Below, in pieces: positions 8,674 through 16,701 of a stretch of DNA of 64,000 bases (positions are counted from its first letter, which is position 1; each line of letters opens with the position of its first letter). Origin of the DNA: Desulfosarcina sp. BuS5. GTDB taxonomy: Bacteria > Desulfobacterota > Desulfobacteria > Desulfobacterales > BuS5. A program made the translations under genes and the position numbers. The notes below the pieces were generated by a model that was not told the DNA's origin, ran no database searches, and saw nothing but the letters and a program-made list of their open reading frames with translations. The stretch lies in the NCBI RefSeq assembly GCF_028752835.1, contig NZ_CP087952.1, positions 1,965,041 to 2,029,040 on the forward strand, given 5' to 3'.

Positions 8674-8710
8674 GTGAGTAATGTGAAGCATAAAACGTCA
8701 CATTACTCAC
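8674..8710. terminator. Perfect 13-bp hairpin between repeat gene and downstream genes
   Basis: GTGAGTAATGTGA (8674-8686) and TCACATTACTCAC (8698-8710) are exact reverse complements with an 11-base loop. There is no long U-tract, so it may act as a partial terminator or as an mRNA 3'-end stabiliser that leaves the upstream subunit mRNA in excess. It lies 29 bases past the stop of the repeat gene. Confidence 0.6.
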
Positions 8711-8738
8711 TTTAGGGCGAGAACCCTCAGGATTCATA

Positions 8739-9560
8739 TTACTTAACTACAACCGAACCCATATTAGCTTCGGCATTTCTTCCAACGGCGACATTAGCAG
8801 ATTTATTAACAAGAGCTCTATTGCTTACAGAGCCTCTGATGTTGGAATTTTTAAGCTGCACCGAGCCCATGTTGGCTGTAGCGCCCCTTCCAACGGCGAC
8901 ATTAGCAGATTTATTAACAAGAGCTCTATTACTTACAGAGCCCCTGACGTTGGAGTTTTTAAGCTGCACCGAGCCCATGTTGGCTGTAGCGCCCCTTCCA
9001 ACGGCGACATTAGCAGATTTATTAACAAGAGCTCTATTGCTTACAGAGCCTCTGATGTTGGAATTTTTAAGCTGCACCGAGCCCATGTTGGCTGTAGCGC
9101 CCCTTCCAACGGCGACATTAGCAGATTTATTAACAAGAGCTCTATTACTTACAGAGCCCCTGACGTTGGAGTTTTTAAGCTGCACCGAGCCCATGTTGGC
9201 CGTAGCACCCCTGCCTACTGCGACATTAGCTGATTTATTAACAAGAGCTCTATTGCTTACAGAGCCCCTGACGTTGGAATTTTTAAGCTGCACCGAGCCC
9301 ATGTTGGCCGTAGCACCCCTGCCTACTGCGACATTAGCTGATTTATTAACAAGAGACCTGTTGCTCACTGTGCCCCTGACGTTGGAATTCTTGATTTTAA
9401 CGGAACCGGTGTTTGCCTCAGCCCCTGCTCCGACCGCAACATTGGCGGATTTGTTGACTATAGTCTTATTGGATACCCTGCCTTTAACCTCGGATCCGGC
9501 AAAAGAGATAGTTGCTCCCAAAAAAAGAATACCTGTTGCTATTGCGATAGTTTTTTTCAT
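8739..9560 (-). CDS. Secreted seven-repeat beta-rich protein, candidate fibre subunit
   Basis: 273 residues from the ATG at 9560, which has a GGAGG site 5 bases upstream; the longer frame to 9608 has none. The signal peptide is MKKTIAIATGILFLGATISF with cleavage after AFA. The mature protein is seven units of 36 residues. The consensus unit contains VNKSANVAVGRGATANMGSV followed by QLKNSNVRGSVSNRAL. Positions of Asn, Gly, Ser and Val recur with strict spacing and there are no Cys, Trp or Pro. This is the pattern of a beta-solenoid or of amyloid-type repeat proteins such as CsgA, although the curlin Gln/Asn signature itself is absent. Its position ahead of a CsgG-like gene supports export as an extracellular fibre subunit. 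Confidence 0.7.
   Translation of the reverse strand: MKKTIAIATGILFLGATISFAGSEVKGRVSNKTIVNKSANVAVGAGAEANTGSVKIKNSNVRGTVSNRSLVNKSANVAVGRGATANMGSVQLKNSNVRGSVSNRALVNKSANVAVGRGATANMGSVQLKNSNVRGSVSNRALVNKSANVAVGRGATANMGSVQLKNSNIRGSVSNRALVNKSANVAVGRGATANMGSVQLKNSNVRGSVSNRALVNKSANVAVGRGATANMGSVQLKNSNIRGSVSNRALVNKSANVAVGRNAEANMGSVVVK
8757..9500. repeat. 108-bp tandem repeat array (7 units)
   Basis: The array encodes the seven 36-residue units of the secreted protein. Inner units are over 95 per cent identical at DNA level. Two variant types alternate (differing at ATTGCTT/ATTACTT and at GGAATTT/GGAGTTT), giving a 216-bp higher-order period in the downstream half. The outermost units are the most diverged, as expected from expansion by unequal exchange in the centre. 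Confidence 0.85.
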
Positions 9561-9779
9561 TTTTACCTCCTTAAAAAAAATTAAAAAAGACATCATTATA
9601 ATGGACAATAGATTATCATACCCCTATATTTCTGCATATAGAGTTAATTAATAAAAAGCAATACTCTTTATTTATTTTTTTGGACTCAGAACAAGACGTA
9701 ATTTGCAATGATATCATGTACTTTATTTTATATTAACCCAAGCAACTATTATGCCATAAGCGTTTCGCAAAATTTTGGT

Positions 9780-10583
9780 TTAAAGCCTGATCGGCATAAA
9801 AAATGTACCGCATTGTTCTCCGAAAAAAAGTCTGGTCAGGATGCCGGGTTCTTTCCCATTAGCTATAACCATTGGTATCCCGGAACTTGTGGTTTTTTCA
9901 GCAGCGTTTATTTTACTCAGCATGCCTCCTGTGCCGAGCGCTCCGGGAATCTCCCCTGCCATTTTTTTGATCTTTTTGTCAATTTTTGTAATTACAGGGA
10001 TAAGTTCAGCATCGGAATTTATACGGGGATCTTTGGTAAAAAGACCGTCAATATCAGTCAAATTGATAAAAATATCGACATTCATCAACATAGCAATTAT
10101 GGCTGCAAGGTTATCATTGTCGCCGAATTTGATTTCATCCACAGCGACCGTATCGTTTTCATTGATAATCGGAACAACCTTCCATGACAAAAGCATGTTA
10201 AAAGTGTTTTGTGCATTAAGGTATCTTTCAGGATTTGAAAGATCTTCGCCGGTAAGCAGTACCTGGGCCACCTTTTTATTAAACATGGAAAAGGCTTTTT
10301 CATATTCTATGATAAGACCGGCCTGGCCGACTGCAGCCGCAGCCTGCCTTTGGGGAATATCATCGGGCCTTTCAGGAAGACCTATCCGTTTTATTCCGGA
10401 AGCCATGGCTCCCGAAGTTACCAGGAATACCTCCATCTCATTTTCAATAAGCATGCAGATCTGTTTTGTAATTGATTTTATGACATCTAAATTCAAGCCG
10501 TGGTCCATGGTTAAAACACCGCTTCCAACCTTTACAACAACGCGCTTTGCATTATTAAAAAAAAAGATATTATTGTGACTCAT
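9780..10583 (-). CDS. proB: Glutamate 5-kinase, short form lacking PUA domain
   Basis: 267 residues. It phosphorylates L-glutamate with ATP in the first step of proline synthesis. The amino-acid kinase fold is clear: VVVKVGSGVLTMD at the N-terminus, LVTSGAMASGIKRIGLPERP, FGDNDNLAAIIAML, LTDIDGLFTKDPR and GTGGMLSKINAAE. The protein stops just after the ILTRLFFGEQCGTFF linker, where the common 370-residue enzyme continues into a PUA domain. No PUA-coding sequence follows, so this is a natural short form of the kind also known in streptococci. The start overlaps obgE by 14 bases. No proA is present in the window. Confidence 0.9.
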   Translation of the reverse strand: MSHNNIFFFNNAKRVVVKVGSGVLTMDHGLNLDVIKSITKQICMLIENEMEVFLVTSGAMASGIKRIGLPERPDDIPQRQAAAAVGQAGLIIEYEKAFSMFNKKVAQVLLTGEDLSNPERYLNAQNTFNMLLSWKVVPIINENDTVAVDEIKFGDNDNLAAIIAMLMNVDIFINLTDIDGLFTKDPRINSDAELIPVITKIDKKIKKMAGEIPGALGTGGMLSKINAAEKTTSSGIPMVIANGKEPGILTRLFFGEQCGTFFMPIRL

Positions 10584-11577
10584 CTTCTATTCCCAGTAAA
10601 TTGATTATTTGCGATTTTAAAGAGTCAATTCCTTTTCCTGTTAAGGCGGAGATAGCGATTATTGTTTTATCCGGTAAAGCAGATTTGAACTTCAACTCGG
10701 TATCGGCGGAAGATTGCATGTCGATCTTGTTTAAAACTACTATTTGAGGTTTACCTGCAAGGCTTTGGTTATATAAAAATAATTCAGTATTTATGGTATT
10801 ATAGGCTTTCAGTGGGGCAGCAGGATCAAGCTCTGAAATGTCTATGAGATGGATAAGAATGCGTGTTCTTTCAATATGCTTTAAAAATCTTATTCCCAGG
10901 CCTTGTCCTTTGTGAGCGCCCTCAATAAGTCCGGGTATATCAGCGGCAATAAAAGGTTCGCCCCAGTCTGTATGAATTACTCCCAAGCTGGGAGTCAGTG
11001 TGGTAAAAGGATAGCCGGCAATTTTGGGGCGCGCCGAAGAAATTGCGGAAATAAGTGTGGATTTACCGGCATTGGGAAGGCCGATTATACCTACATCGGC
11101 AAGTAATTTAAGTTCGAGTTTGATACTGTATGTTTTGCTATGTTCTCCCGGTTGTGCAAATCTTGGAGCCCTGTTTGTTGATGTTTTAAACCTGGCATTA
11201 CCCTGTCCACCGCGCCCTCCGGCTGCCAGTATAAATTTTTCCCCGGCAGTTGCAAGATCTTTGATCAGGTTACCGGTTTCAGCATCTATGAGCAGAGTGC
11301 CGACCGGTATATCTATTACAAGATCTGCTCCCTTTTTGCCGGTCCTGTTTTTGCCCTGACCATGTCCGCCGTTTTTTGCTTTTAAATTTTTTTGACGCTT
11401 GAACTGATAAAGAGTTCGTTTACCGGAGACGGCACGGAAAATTACATCTCCACCCTTTCCTCCGTCGCCACCATCCGGTCCTCCGCGGGGAATGAATTTT
11501 TCGCGTTTGAAACTTATACAGCCTCTTCCTCCATCACCGGATTTTACGGTAATAATAGCTTCGTCAATAAATTTCAC
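10570..11577 (-). CDS. obgE: Obg-family GTPase
   Basis: 335 residues. It is a ribosome-associated GTPase needed for late 50S assembly and stress control. The glycine-rich Obg fold covers residues 1-157 ([20 protein letters not shown], then [17 protein letters not shown]). The G domain follows, with G1 [10 protein letters not shown]3 DIPGLIEGA and G4 NKID. It lacks the extra C-terminal domain of longer homologues. It is in the canonical rplU-rpmA-obg order, overlapping rpmA by 4 bases and proB by 14, so the four genes are probably one transcript. Confidence 0.95.
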   Translation of the reverse strand: MKFIDEAIITVKSGDGGRGCISFKREKFIPRGGPDGGDGGKGGDVIFRAVSGKRTLYQFKRQKNLKAKNGGHGQGKNRTGKKGADLVIDIPVGTLLIDAETGNLIKDLATAGEKFILAAGGRGGQGNARFKTSTNRAPRFAQPGEHSKTYSIKLELKLLADVGIIGLPNAGKSTLISAISSARPKIAGYPFTTLTPSLGVIHTDWGEPFIAADIPGLIEGAHKGQGLGIRFLKHIERTRILIHLIDISELDPAAPLKAYNTINTELFLYNQSLAGKPQIVVLNKIDMQSSADTELKFKSALPDKTIIAISALTGKGIDSLKSQIINLLGIEDESQ

Positions 11578-11828
11578 TCTGCATAAACACTTACTTTTTT
11601 GCGTGAACGTCCCATACGTTCAAATGTTACTACTCCTTCAGTCAGCGCAAAGATGGTGTAATCCTTTCCCATTCCAACATTATTCCCCGGATGTATTCTT
11701 GTTCCAACCTGACGCACAATAATATTCCCGGCGCTGACCCTGTTGCCGCCATAGCGTTTTATACCACGTCTTTGCCCATTACTGTCCCGGCCGTTTCTTG
11801 AGCTTCCACCTGCTTTTTTATGTGCCAT
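11574..11828 (-). CDS. rpmA: 50S ribosomal protein L27
   Basis: 84 residues beginning [20 protein letters not shown], the standard bacterial L27 N-terminus. That extension reaches the peptidyl-transferase centre. There is no Firmicutes-type cleavable leader. The length and the internal [18 protein letters not shown] segment match the family throughout. It lies 4 bases downstream of the rplU stop and overlaps obgE by 4 bases (ATGA-type coupling). Confidence 0.97.
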   Translation of the reverse strand: MAHKKAGGSSRNGRDSNGQRRGIKRYGGNRVSAGNIIVRQVGTRIHPGNNVGMGKDYTIFALTEGVVTFERMGRSRKKVSVYAE

Positions 11829-11832
11829 TTTT

Positions 11833-12147
11833 CTAACTCCATTTAATACTGTTTATTTTAACAGCGGTATATTCCTGCCGATGTCCCTGTGTACGGCGAT
11901 ATCTTTTCCGTCTTTTATACTTAAAAACAATAATTTTTTTGTCCTTACCCTGTTCAACGATATGTCCCTCTACCTCAACATTATCAAGTGCCGGTTTACC
12001 TAGTTGATGGTTTTCACCATCCGAAAACAAAAGGACATTGTTGAATATTACCTGGCTGCCGACTTCTCCGTCTATCTTCTCAACCCGCAATATTTCGCCT
12101 TCTGCGACTTTGTACTGTTTTCCACCCGAATTTATTATAGCATACAT
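11833..12147 (-). CDS. rplU: 50S ribosomal protein L21
   Basis: 104 residues from the ATG at 12147 ([20 protein letters not shown]), which has an AAAGGAGG site; the longer open frame to 12234 would add a non-family extension. The C-terminal [20 protein letters not shown] is the conserved rRNA-binding tail. First gene of the rplU-rpmA-obgE-proB unit. Confidence 0.96.
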   Translation of the reverse strand: MYAIINSGGKQYKVAEGEILRVEKIDGEVGSQVIFNNVLLFSDGENHQLGKPALDNVEVEGHIVEQGKDKKIIVFKYKRRKRYRRTQGHRQEYTAVKINSIKWS

Positions 12148-12206
12148 TATGCAGCCTCCTTTATATCCCAAAAGTCTTTCTTTACCCCAAAGTTTTAAAC
12201 CTGCTA

Positions 12207-12234
12207 TTTCTATTCTATTTGGGAAATTTGTCAA
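12207..12234 (-). promoter_or_regulatory. Sigma-70-type promoter of rplU operon
   Basis: On the minus strand TTGACA (12234-12229) is followed after 16 bases by TAGAAA (12212-12207), about 60 bases ahead of the L21 start codon. The -35 is a perfect consensus and the -10 is moderate. No competing site is seen in the 200-base gap. Confidence 0.5.
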
Positions 12235-12350
12235 GAATTATTTTCACCATATCTTGGATACAGGCTTGATAATGGTAAAAATTATTTTCTCACCCCATCA
12301 ATAAAAGCCTCAAATTGCGCATCAAATAACTGGTGATATGATTTTTATTT

Positions 12351-13190
12351 TTAAGAGTCTTTAAGATTATATGGGTCATCGTGGAGTAGAAAAGAGTGTA
12401 GTTCATTGTTAAAACGTTCCGGATTTTCCCAGAATGGTGTATGTCCCGTATCAGCATATATAGATAATTGGGTGTTGGGTATAACTTTAACATGGTGCTC
12501 ATACATGTTTGAAAGTACAATCGCATCTTCGGCACCGTGGGTTAACAGCACTGGCCTATGCAGCTCCGACAGTATATCGTCATTATCCAGATTGCGCGAA
12601 AATAAACTTTTTCGCACGTAAGGTGGGACTATTATGTTATAACCTAACATAAAGTACAAGTCCCCAGGTGAAGGTTTTTTATAAACACAGCTTTCAATCA
12701 ATTTGTGGAGCGCCGAGGCAGACTCTTCCGTGTCATTTGAGAATAAACCGGAAATGAGGGCAGTGCAACTTGCACCCATAAACGGCATTGCAGGTTTGCC
12801 TATTTTTGAAGTTGCTCCCACAAAGTTAATTCCGCTGATTCTTTCTTCTCCGTAAAAGCGAAGGTAATCGCAAATTATGGCGCCGCCGTAAGACCATCCG
12901 ACAAGAACAGGCTGCTCAAGCTCAAGGGTGTTAATTACGGCGTTAATATCATCCGCCCAAATTTTTGAGTCTCCATATGCATCTCTGGGCTTATCAGAAA
13001 GACCATGCCCCCTGATATCCAGAGCAATAAGTCTGAAATTTTTGTTCAGCTTTGAGTTTATCTGCTTTTTCCAGCATAATCTGCATTGTGAATAACCATG
13101 AATAAACAGGGCAGGATTACCTGCAGGGTTTCCCGTCTCTTCCGCGTGAAGCAGGATTCCATCACTGCTTTTGATTTTGTATGTTTTCAT
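12351..13190 (-). CDS. Alpha/beta-fold hydrolase
   Basis: 279 residues from the ATG at 13190, which is preceded by GGGAGA; an upstream start at 13223 has no site. The fold markers are all present: an oxyanion-hole HGYSQCRLCW, DIRGHGLSDKP, the nucleophile elbow GWSYGG, an acid in HGAEDAIV and the catalytic His in DTGHTPFWENPERF. It has no signal peptide, so it is cytoplasmic. The sequence resembles generic esterase, peroxidase-type or epoxide-hydrolase members of the superfamily, and the substrate cannot be told. It stands alone between the rplU operon and the feo region. Confidence 0.8.
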   Translation of the reverse strand: MKTYKIKSSDGILLHAEETGNPAGNPALFIHGYSQCRLCWKKQINSKLNKNFRLIALDIRGHGLSDKPRDAYGDSKIWADDINAVINTLELEQPVLVGWSYGGAIICDYLRFYGEERISGINFVGATSKIGKPAMPFMGASCTALISGLFSNDTEESASALHKLIESCVYKKPSPGDLYFMLGYNIIVPPYVRKSLFSRNLDNDDILSELHRPVLLTHGAEDAIVLSNMYEHHVKVIPNTQLSIYADTGHTPFWENPERFNNELHSFLLHDDPYNLKDS

Positions 13191-13257
13191 TGAACTATTC
13201 TCCCAACTCTGGCAAGGCGTCATAAATCAAACAGTTTAACATGGATGCTTCCCAATA

Positions 13258-13479
13258 GTGCCTGAACGAAAACTAAAAACAGATACTATTTCGGATATTT
13301 AAACATTATTCAAGAAACGAAGATTTTCGAAAAGCCGTTAGCATTTAGCCGTTAGCTATTGGCTCAAGGAACTATCTGTTTGATTTTAACAGCTAAAAGC
13401 TCAAGGCTCAAAAACCTCGATTTGGAAAATATCCTTAATCTACCGGAAATATGACAATTTCAGCTTTTCGTTCAGGCAC
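13258..13479. repeat. 222-bp inverted-repeat element
   Basis: Perfect 15-bp terminal inverted repeats: GTGCCTGAACGAAAA at 13258-13272 and its exact complement at 13465-13479. Further inner segments also pair imperfectly (TTTCGGATATTT near 13290 with GGAAAATATCC near 13425). It contains a TAGCCGTTAGC / AACAGCTAAAAGC module of the type seen at other places in the window. It has no coding capacity and fills most of the gap between the hydrolase and feoA. Confidence 0.7.
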
Positions 13480-13566
13480 AGCTATGAATATAAATATATA
13501 CAAATTTTTTGTCAAAAAATTTGTTTTTAAGGAAGCTTTACCATTTAAGAAAATAATCAAAAAAAC

Positions 13567-13607
13567 TTGACAGTGCGATAAATAATCATTAGGTTAGGCT
13601 AACTTTT
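13567..13607 (+). promoter_or_regulatory. feo promoter with DtxR/IdeR-like iron box
   Basis: TTGACA at 13567-13572 is followed after 17 bases by TAGGTT. Overlapping this -10 is TTAGGTTAGGCTAACTTTT (13589-13607), which has a perfect GTTAGGCTAAC dyad core and matches the known 19-bp DtxR/IdeR consensus at 16 of 19 positions. Such a site over the -10 would block transcription when the regulator holds Fe(II). It lies 83 bases ahead of feoA. Confidence 0.7.
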
Positions 13608-13689
13608 TTAGTTATTGTTTGAATTGTGAGTAGGGTTTGCAATTATTTTGTCAACAAATAAAAATAGCACTTAAAAGGTTTTTCTAATC

Positions 13690-13944
13690 ATGACTAATAT
13701 ACAATCAGATGGTAAATATATTATTCCTTTACGTATGGCCGGCGCAGGGGTTCGGTTGAGGATAATCTCCTGGCGGCGAGGTAAAGGGTTTACGCAGAAA
13801 CTCCTGGGGATAGGGTTAAACGTGGGGTCGGAAATCGAAGTTGTTCAGAATGATATGCATTCTCCTGTTTTGATTTTTCACAATGGAACAAAGCTGTTCC
13901 TGGGAGGCGGGATGGCACAGAAGATCAATGTGGCATTAATTTAG
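13690..13944 (+). CDS. feoA: FeoA-family protein (first copy)
   Basis: 84 residues with the SH3-like FeoA pattern: IPLRMAGAGVRLRIISWRRG, then a QKLLGIGLNVGSEIEVVQND turn and LIFHNGTKLFLGGGMAQKI. FeoA is a small cytoplasmic partner of the FeoB ferrous iron transporter. This is the first of two consecutive FeoA-type genes. It carries a 15-residue N-terminal extension compared with the second. The iron box lies directly upstream. A palindromic element separates it from the second copy. Confidence 0.88.
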   Translation: MTNIQSDGKYIIPLRMAGAGVRLRIISWRRGKGFTQKLLGIGLNVGSEIEVVQNDMHSPVLIFHNGTKLFLGGGMAQKINVALI

Positions 13945-14090
13945 GTAGTGCCCTCCATAAATGGCTATTTCGCTCGATATCTACGTTGCGCTAAAATTTT
14001 AATCCTCAAAATACTCAATGTATTCCTGCGGTTAAAATTTTAGAGCGCCTTGATCTCGAACGAACTATCCTATTTATGGACGGACACTAT
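13945..14090. repeat. 146-bp near-perfect palindromic element between feoA genes
   Basis: The left end AGTGCCCTCCATAAAT (13947) pairs with ATTTATGGACGGACACT (ending 14088). The inner arms CGCTCGATATCTACGTTGCG and its approximate complement around 14042-14062 extend the stem, and a TTAAAATTTTAG pair closes near the loop. The transcript would fold into one long hairpin. It begins at the first feoA stop codon and ends 23 bases before the second feoA start. Confidence 0.75.
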
Positions 14091-14112
14091 GGAGAGTATA
14101 AGGGAGAATATA

Positions 14113-14349
14113 ATGGTATTGAGTATTGAAGATTTAAAAACCGGTGAAAAGGGAAGGGTGGCAGGCTATATAAAAGGAGCAACGGTTTACCGTGAAAAGC
14201 TTCTTGCCATGGGACTGATCAGGGGTACGGAATTTACCGTGGAGAGAGTAGCTCCACTGGGTGATCCTGTTCAGATACAAGTCAGGGGTTTCGGTTTGAG
14301 CTTGAGAAAGGACGAGGCCCGGGCAGTAAAGGTGGAAAGGGAGGAGTAA
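14113..14349 (+). CDS. feoA: FeoA-family protein (second copy)
   Basis: 78 residues from the ATG at 14113 (MVLSIEDLKTGEKGRVAGYI), chosen for its GGGAG site; the upstream portion of the frame lies in the palindromic element. The conserved FeoA features KLLAMGLIRGTEFTVERVAP and GDPVQIQVRGFGLSLRKDEA are present. The stop is 6 bases before the FeoB start, so it is closely coupled to feoB and is likely the main FeoB partner. Confidence 0.9.
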   Translation: MVLSIEDLKTGEKGRVAGYIKGATVYREKLLAMGLIRGTEFTVERVAPLGDPVQIQVRGFGLSLRKDEARAVKVEREE

Positions 14350-14355
14350 TGGGTT

Positions 14356-16683
14356 ATGAGTGATTTTACTATAGGTGTTGTAGGTAATCCTAATTGCGGC
14401 AAAACAACTCTGTTTAATGCTCTTACCGGAGCGAAACAGCGGGTTGGAAACTGGCCTGGAGTTACCGTGGACAGAAAGACCGGCAGATACAAGCATGCAG
14501 GAAAGGATATTGAGGTTGTAGATCTTCCGGGGATTTATTCTCTTGCGGCATCATCGCTGGATGAAGAGATCGCGCGTGATTACATCCTGAGCCGGGGAGC
14601 CGATCTGATAGTAAATATTATTGATGCATCTAATATTGAGCGAAACCTTTATCTTACGGTTCAACTGCTCGAGATGAAAGCGCCCGTCGTTATTGCGTTG
14701 AATATGATGGATATAGCGCGAGCTGAAAATATTGAAATCAAAGTTGCCGAACTTGCCGAACAACTGGGATGTCCTGTTGTACCGATGACCATTGTAAAAG
14801 GAGCAGGTGTGGAGAAACTTAAATCAACGATTAATGCGGCGGCGGGAAAAAAGGCGGTCTCCCAGGCTGAAATATCATATCCGGGTGAGATAGAAGCGGC
14901 TATTAAAGAACTTTTTCCGGTGATACGGAAGACGGCCGAGGATAATAATATGGATTCCCGCTGGGCGGCCGTAAAACTGCTTGAGGGTGATCAGCTTGTT
15001 GCCGATGTTATGGGAAGCTCTGCAAATAAGATTGTCGAAAGGCATAATCGGGAAATTGAAGCAAAACTCAGCGATGAGGCCGATATAATGGTGGCCGACG
15101 GCAGGTACGGTTTTATAACAGATGTTACAGGCGCTGCTGTTAAAAAACGCAGAAGGGCGGGCAAAACCCTTTCGGATAGAATAGATGCTGTGATTCTTAA
15201 CCGGGCTTTGGGGATACCGATATTTCTTGCGGCCATGTATCTTATGTTTATGATCACAATCAATCTTGGCGGCGCATTTATAGATTTTTTTGATGTTTTT
15301 GCAGGGACTATTTTTGTTGATGGTTTTGCCGGTCTCCTCTCTTCTTTGGGTGTTCCCGATTGGGTGAACGTAATCCTTTCAGGTGGTCTGGGAGGCAGCA
15401 TCCAGACAATCGCTACCTTTATTCCTCCCATAGGATTCATGTTTCTCTGTCTTTCATTTCTTGAAGATTCGGGATATATGGCGCGTGCGGCTTTTGTAAT
15501 GGACCGGTTTATGCGTATTATCGGCCTGCCCGGCAAGTCCTTTGTGCCTATGCTGGTAGGTTTCGGCTGCAATGTGCCGGCCATCATGGCAACCAGGACT
15601 CTTGAAAATCAGCGTGACCGCACTCTGACTATAATGATGAATCCGTTCATGTCCTGCGGCGCTCGCTTGCCGGTATATGCCCTTTTTGCCGCTGCTTTTT
15701 TCCCTGTGGGAGGTCAAAATATGGTTTTTGGCCTGTATCTGATTGGAATTATGTTTGCAGTTATAACCGGGCTGTTACTAAAGAATACACTCCTGAAGGG
15801 AGAAATCACACCTTTTGTTATGGAACTTCCTCCTTATCATATGCCGACAATAACAGGGGTTTTTATGCGTGCCTGGGACCGGCTTCAGGCTTTTATATTA
15901 AGGGCAAGCAAGGTGCTGATACCTGTAATAGTTATTTTAAGTTTTTTAAACTCCCTCGGAACAGACGGAACTTTCGGGCATAATGATTCCGAAAAATCAG
16001 TCCTAAGCACGATAGGAAAAGCTATTACTCCAATCTTCTCTCCTATGGGGATAAGCAACGACAACTGGCCGGCCACCGTCGGCATCTTTACCGGTATCTT
16101 TGCCAAAGAAGCGGTTGTCGGTACGCTTGATGCCATGTACACTGAACTTTCCCTACAAGGAACCGGCAGTGAGGCGGAAGAGGAAGAGGCCTTCGATTTC
16201 TGGGGAGGCATAAAGGAATCTTTTGTAACAATTCCCGTAAATCTTGCAGGGGTTGCGGGTACTTTGCTTGATCCTTTGGGGATATCCGTCGGCGACGTGA
16301 GTAATGTGGAAACTGCGGCTGAGGGTTTGGAAGTCAGCAGGGGCACATTCGGTTCCATGGTCTCTCTTTTCGCAGGAAAAGTCGGAGCCTTTGCTTACCT
16401 CCTTTTTATTTTGTTATATTTTCCGTGCGGCGCTGCCGTTGCCGCTGTATATCGGGAAACGAATCTCAAGTGGACTCTGTTTGCCGGTATCTGGACAACT
16501 TTTGTGGCTTACATGGCCGCAACGGTTTTTTTTCAGGCAGCAACAATGGGTGCCCATCCAGGTACATCCATAACATGGATTGCAATTATGGCTTGTTTGC
16601 TTGTCGGGGTTTTTATTGTTTTAAGGTTGTCAGGCCATAAAGAGGGTGACGTGGCCGTCTCTTCCGCATACGCCGCATTATAA
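14356..16683 (+). CDS. feoB: Ferrous iron transporter FeoB
   Basis: 775 residues. It is the inner-membrane Fe(II) uptake permease. The N-terminal G domain shows G1 GNPNCGKTT, G3 DLPGIYSL and G4 NMMD. The helical GDI-like linker follows, then two Gate domains (GFGCNVPAIMATRTLENQRD with the conserved Cys; NPFMSCGARLPVYALFAAAF with the second conserved Cys) and about ten membrane helices. Complete compared with E. coli FeoB (773). It is probably derepressed at low iron via the upstream box. It converges with the GntR gene, their 3' ends lying only 18 bases apart. Confidence 0.97.
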   Translation: MSDFTIGVVGNPNCGKTTLFNALTGAKQRVGNWPGVTVDRKTGRYKHAGKDIEVVDLPGIYSLAASSLDEEIARDYILSRGADLIVNIIDASNIERNLYLTVQLLEMKAPVVIALNMMDIARAENIEIKVAELAEQLGCPVVPMTIVKGAGVEKLKSTINAAAGKKAVSQAEISYPGEIEAAIKELFPVIRKTAEDNNMDSRWAAVKLLEGDQLVADVMGSSANKIVERHNREIEAKLSDEADIMVADGRYGFITDVTGAAVKKRRRAGKTLSDRIDAVILNRALGIPIFLAAMYLMFMITINLGGAFIDFFDVFAGTIFVDGFAGLLSSLGVPDWVNVILSGGLGGSIQTIATFIPPIGFMFLCLSFLEDSGYMARAAFVMDRFMRIIGLPGKSFVPMLVGFGCNVPAIMATRTLENQRDRTLTIMMNPFMSCGARLPVYALFAAAFFPVGGQNMVFGLYLIGIMFAVITGLLLKNTLLKGEITPFVMELPPYHMPTITGVFMRAWDRLQAFILRASKVLIPVIVILSFLNSLGTDGTFGHNDSEKSVLSTIGKAITPIFSPMGISNDNWPATVGIFTGIFAKEAVVGTLDAMYTELSLQGTGSEAEEEEAFDFWGGIKESFVTIPVNLAGVAGTLLDPLGISVGDVSNVETAAEGLEVSRGTFGSMVSLFAGKVGAFAYLLFILLYFPCGAAVAAVYRETNLKWTLFAGIWTTFVAYMAATVFFQAATMGAHPGTSITWIAIMACLLVGVFIVLRLSGHKEGDVAVSSAYAAL

Positions 16684-16701
16684 AAACTTAGGAACGAGCC
16701 C

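Noticed and set aside
8757-9500. CRISPR array
   Set aside because: The 108-bp repeats are directly contiguous and coding, with no spacers; no cas genes are present.
8821-9651. Plus-strand repetitive reading frame opposite the repeat gene
   Set aside because: It is the antisense image of the 108-bp repeats; it lacks a ribosome-binding site and signal peptide, while the minus frame has both.
9780-10583. proB as a truncated pseudogene
   Set aside because: The kinase domain is complete and short PUA-less glutamate kinases of about 267 residues are known.
14991-15587. Minus-strand frames inside feoB
   Set aside because: Shadows of the strong feoB coding frame with no start signals or family resemblance.
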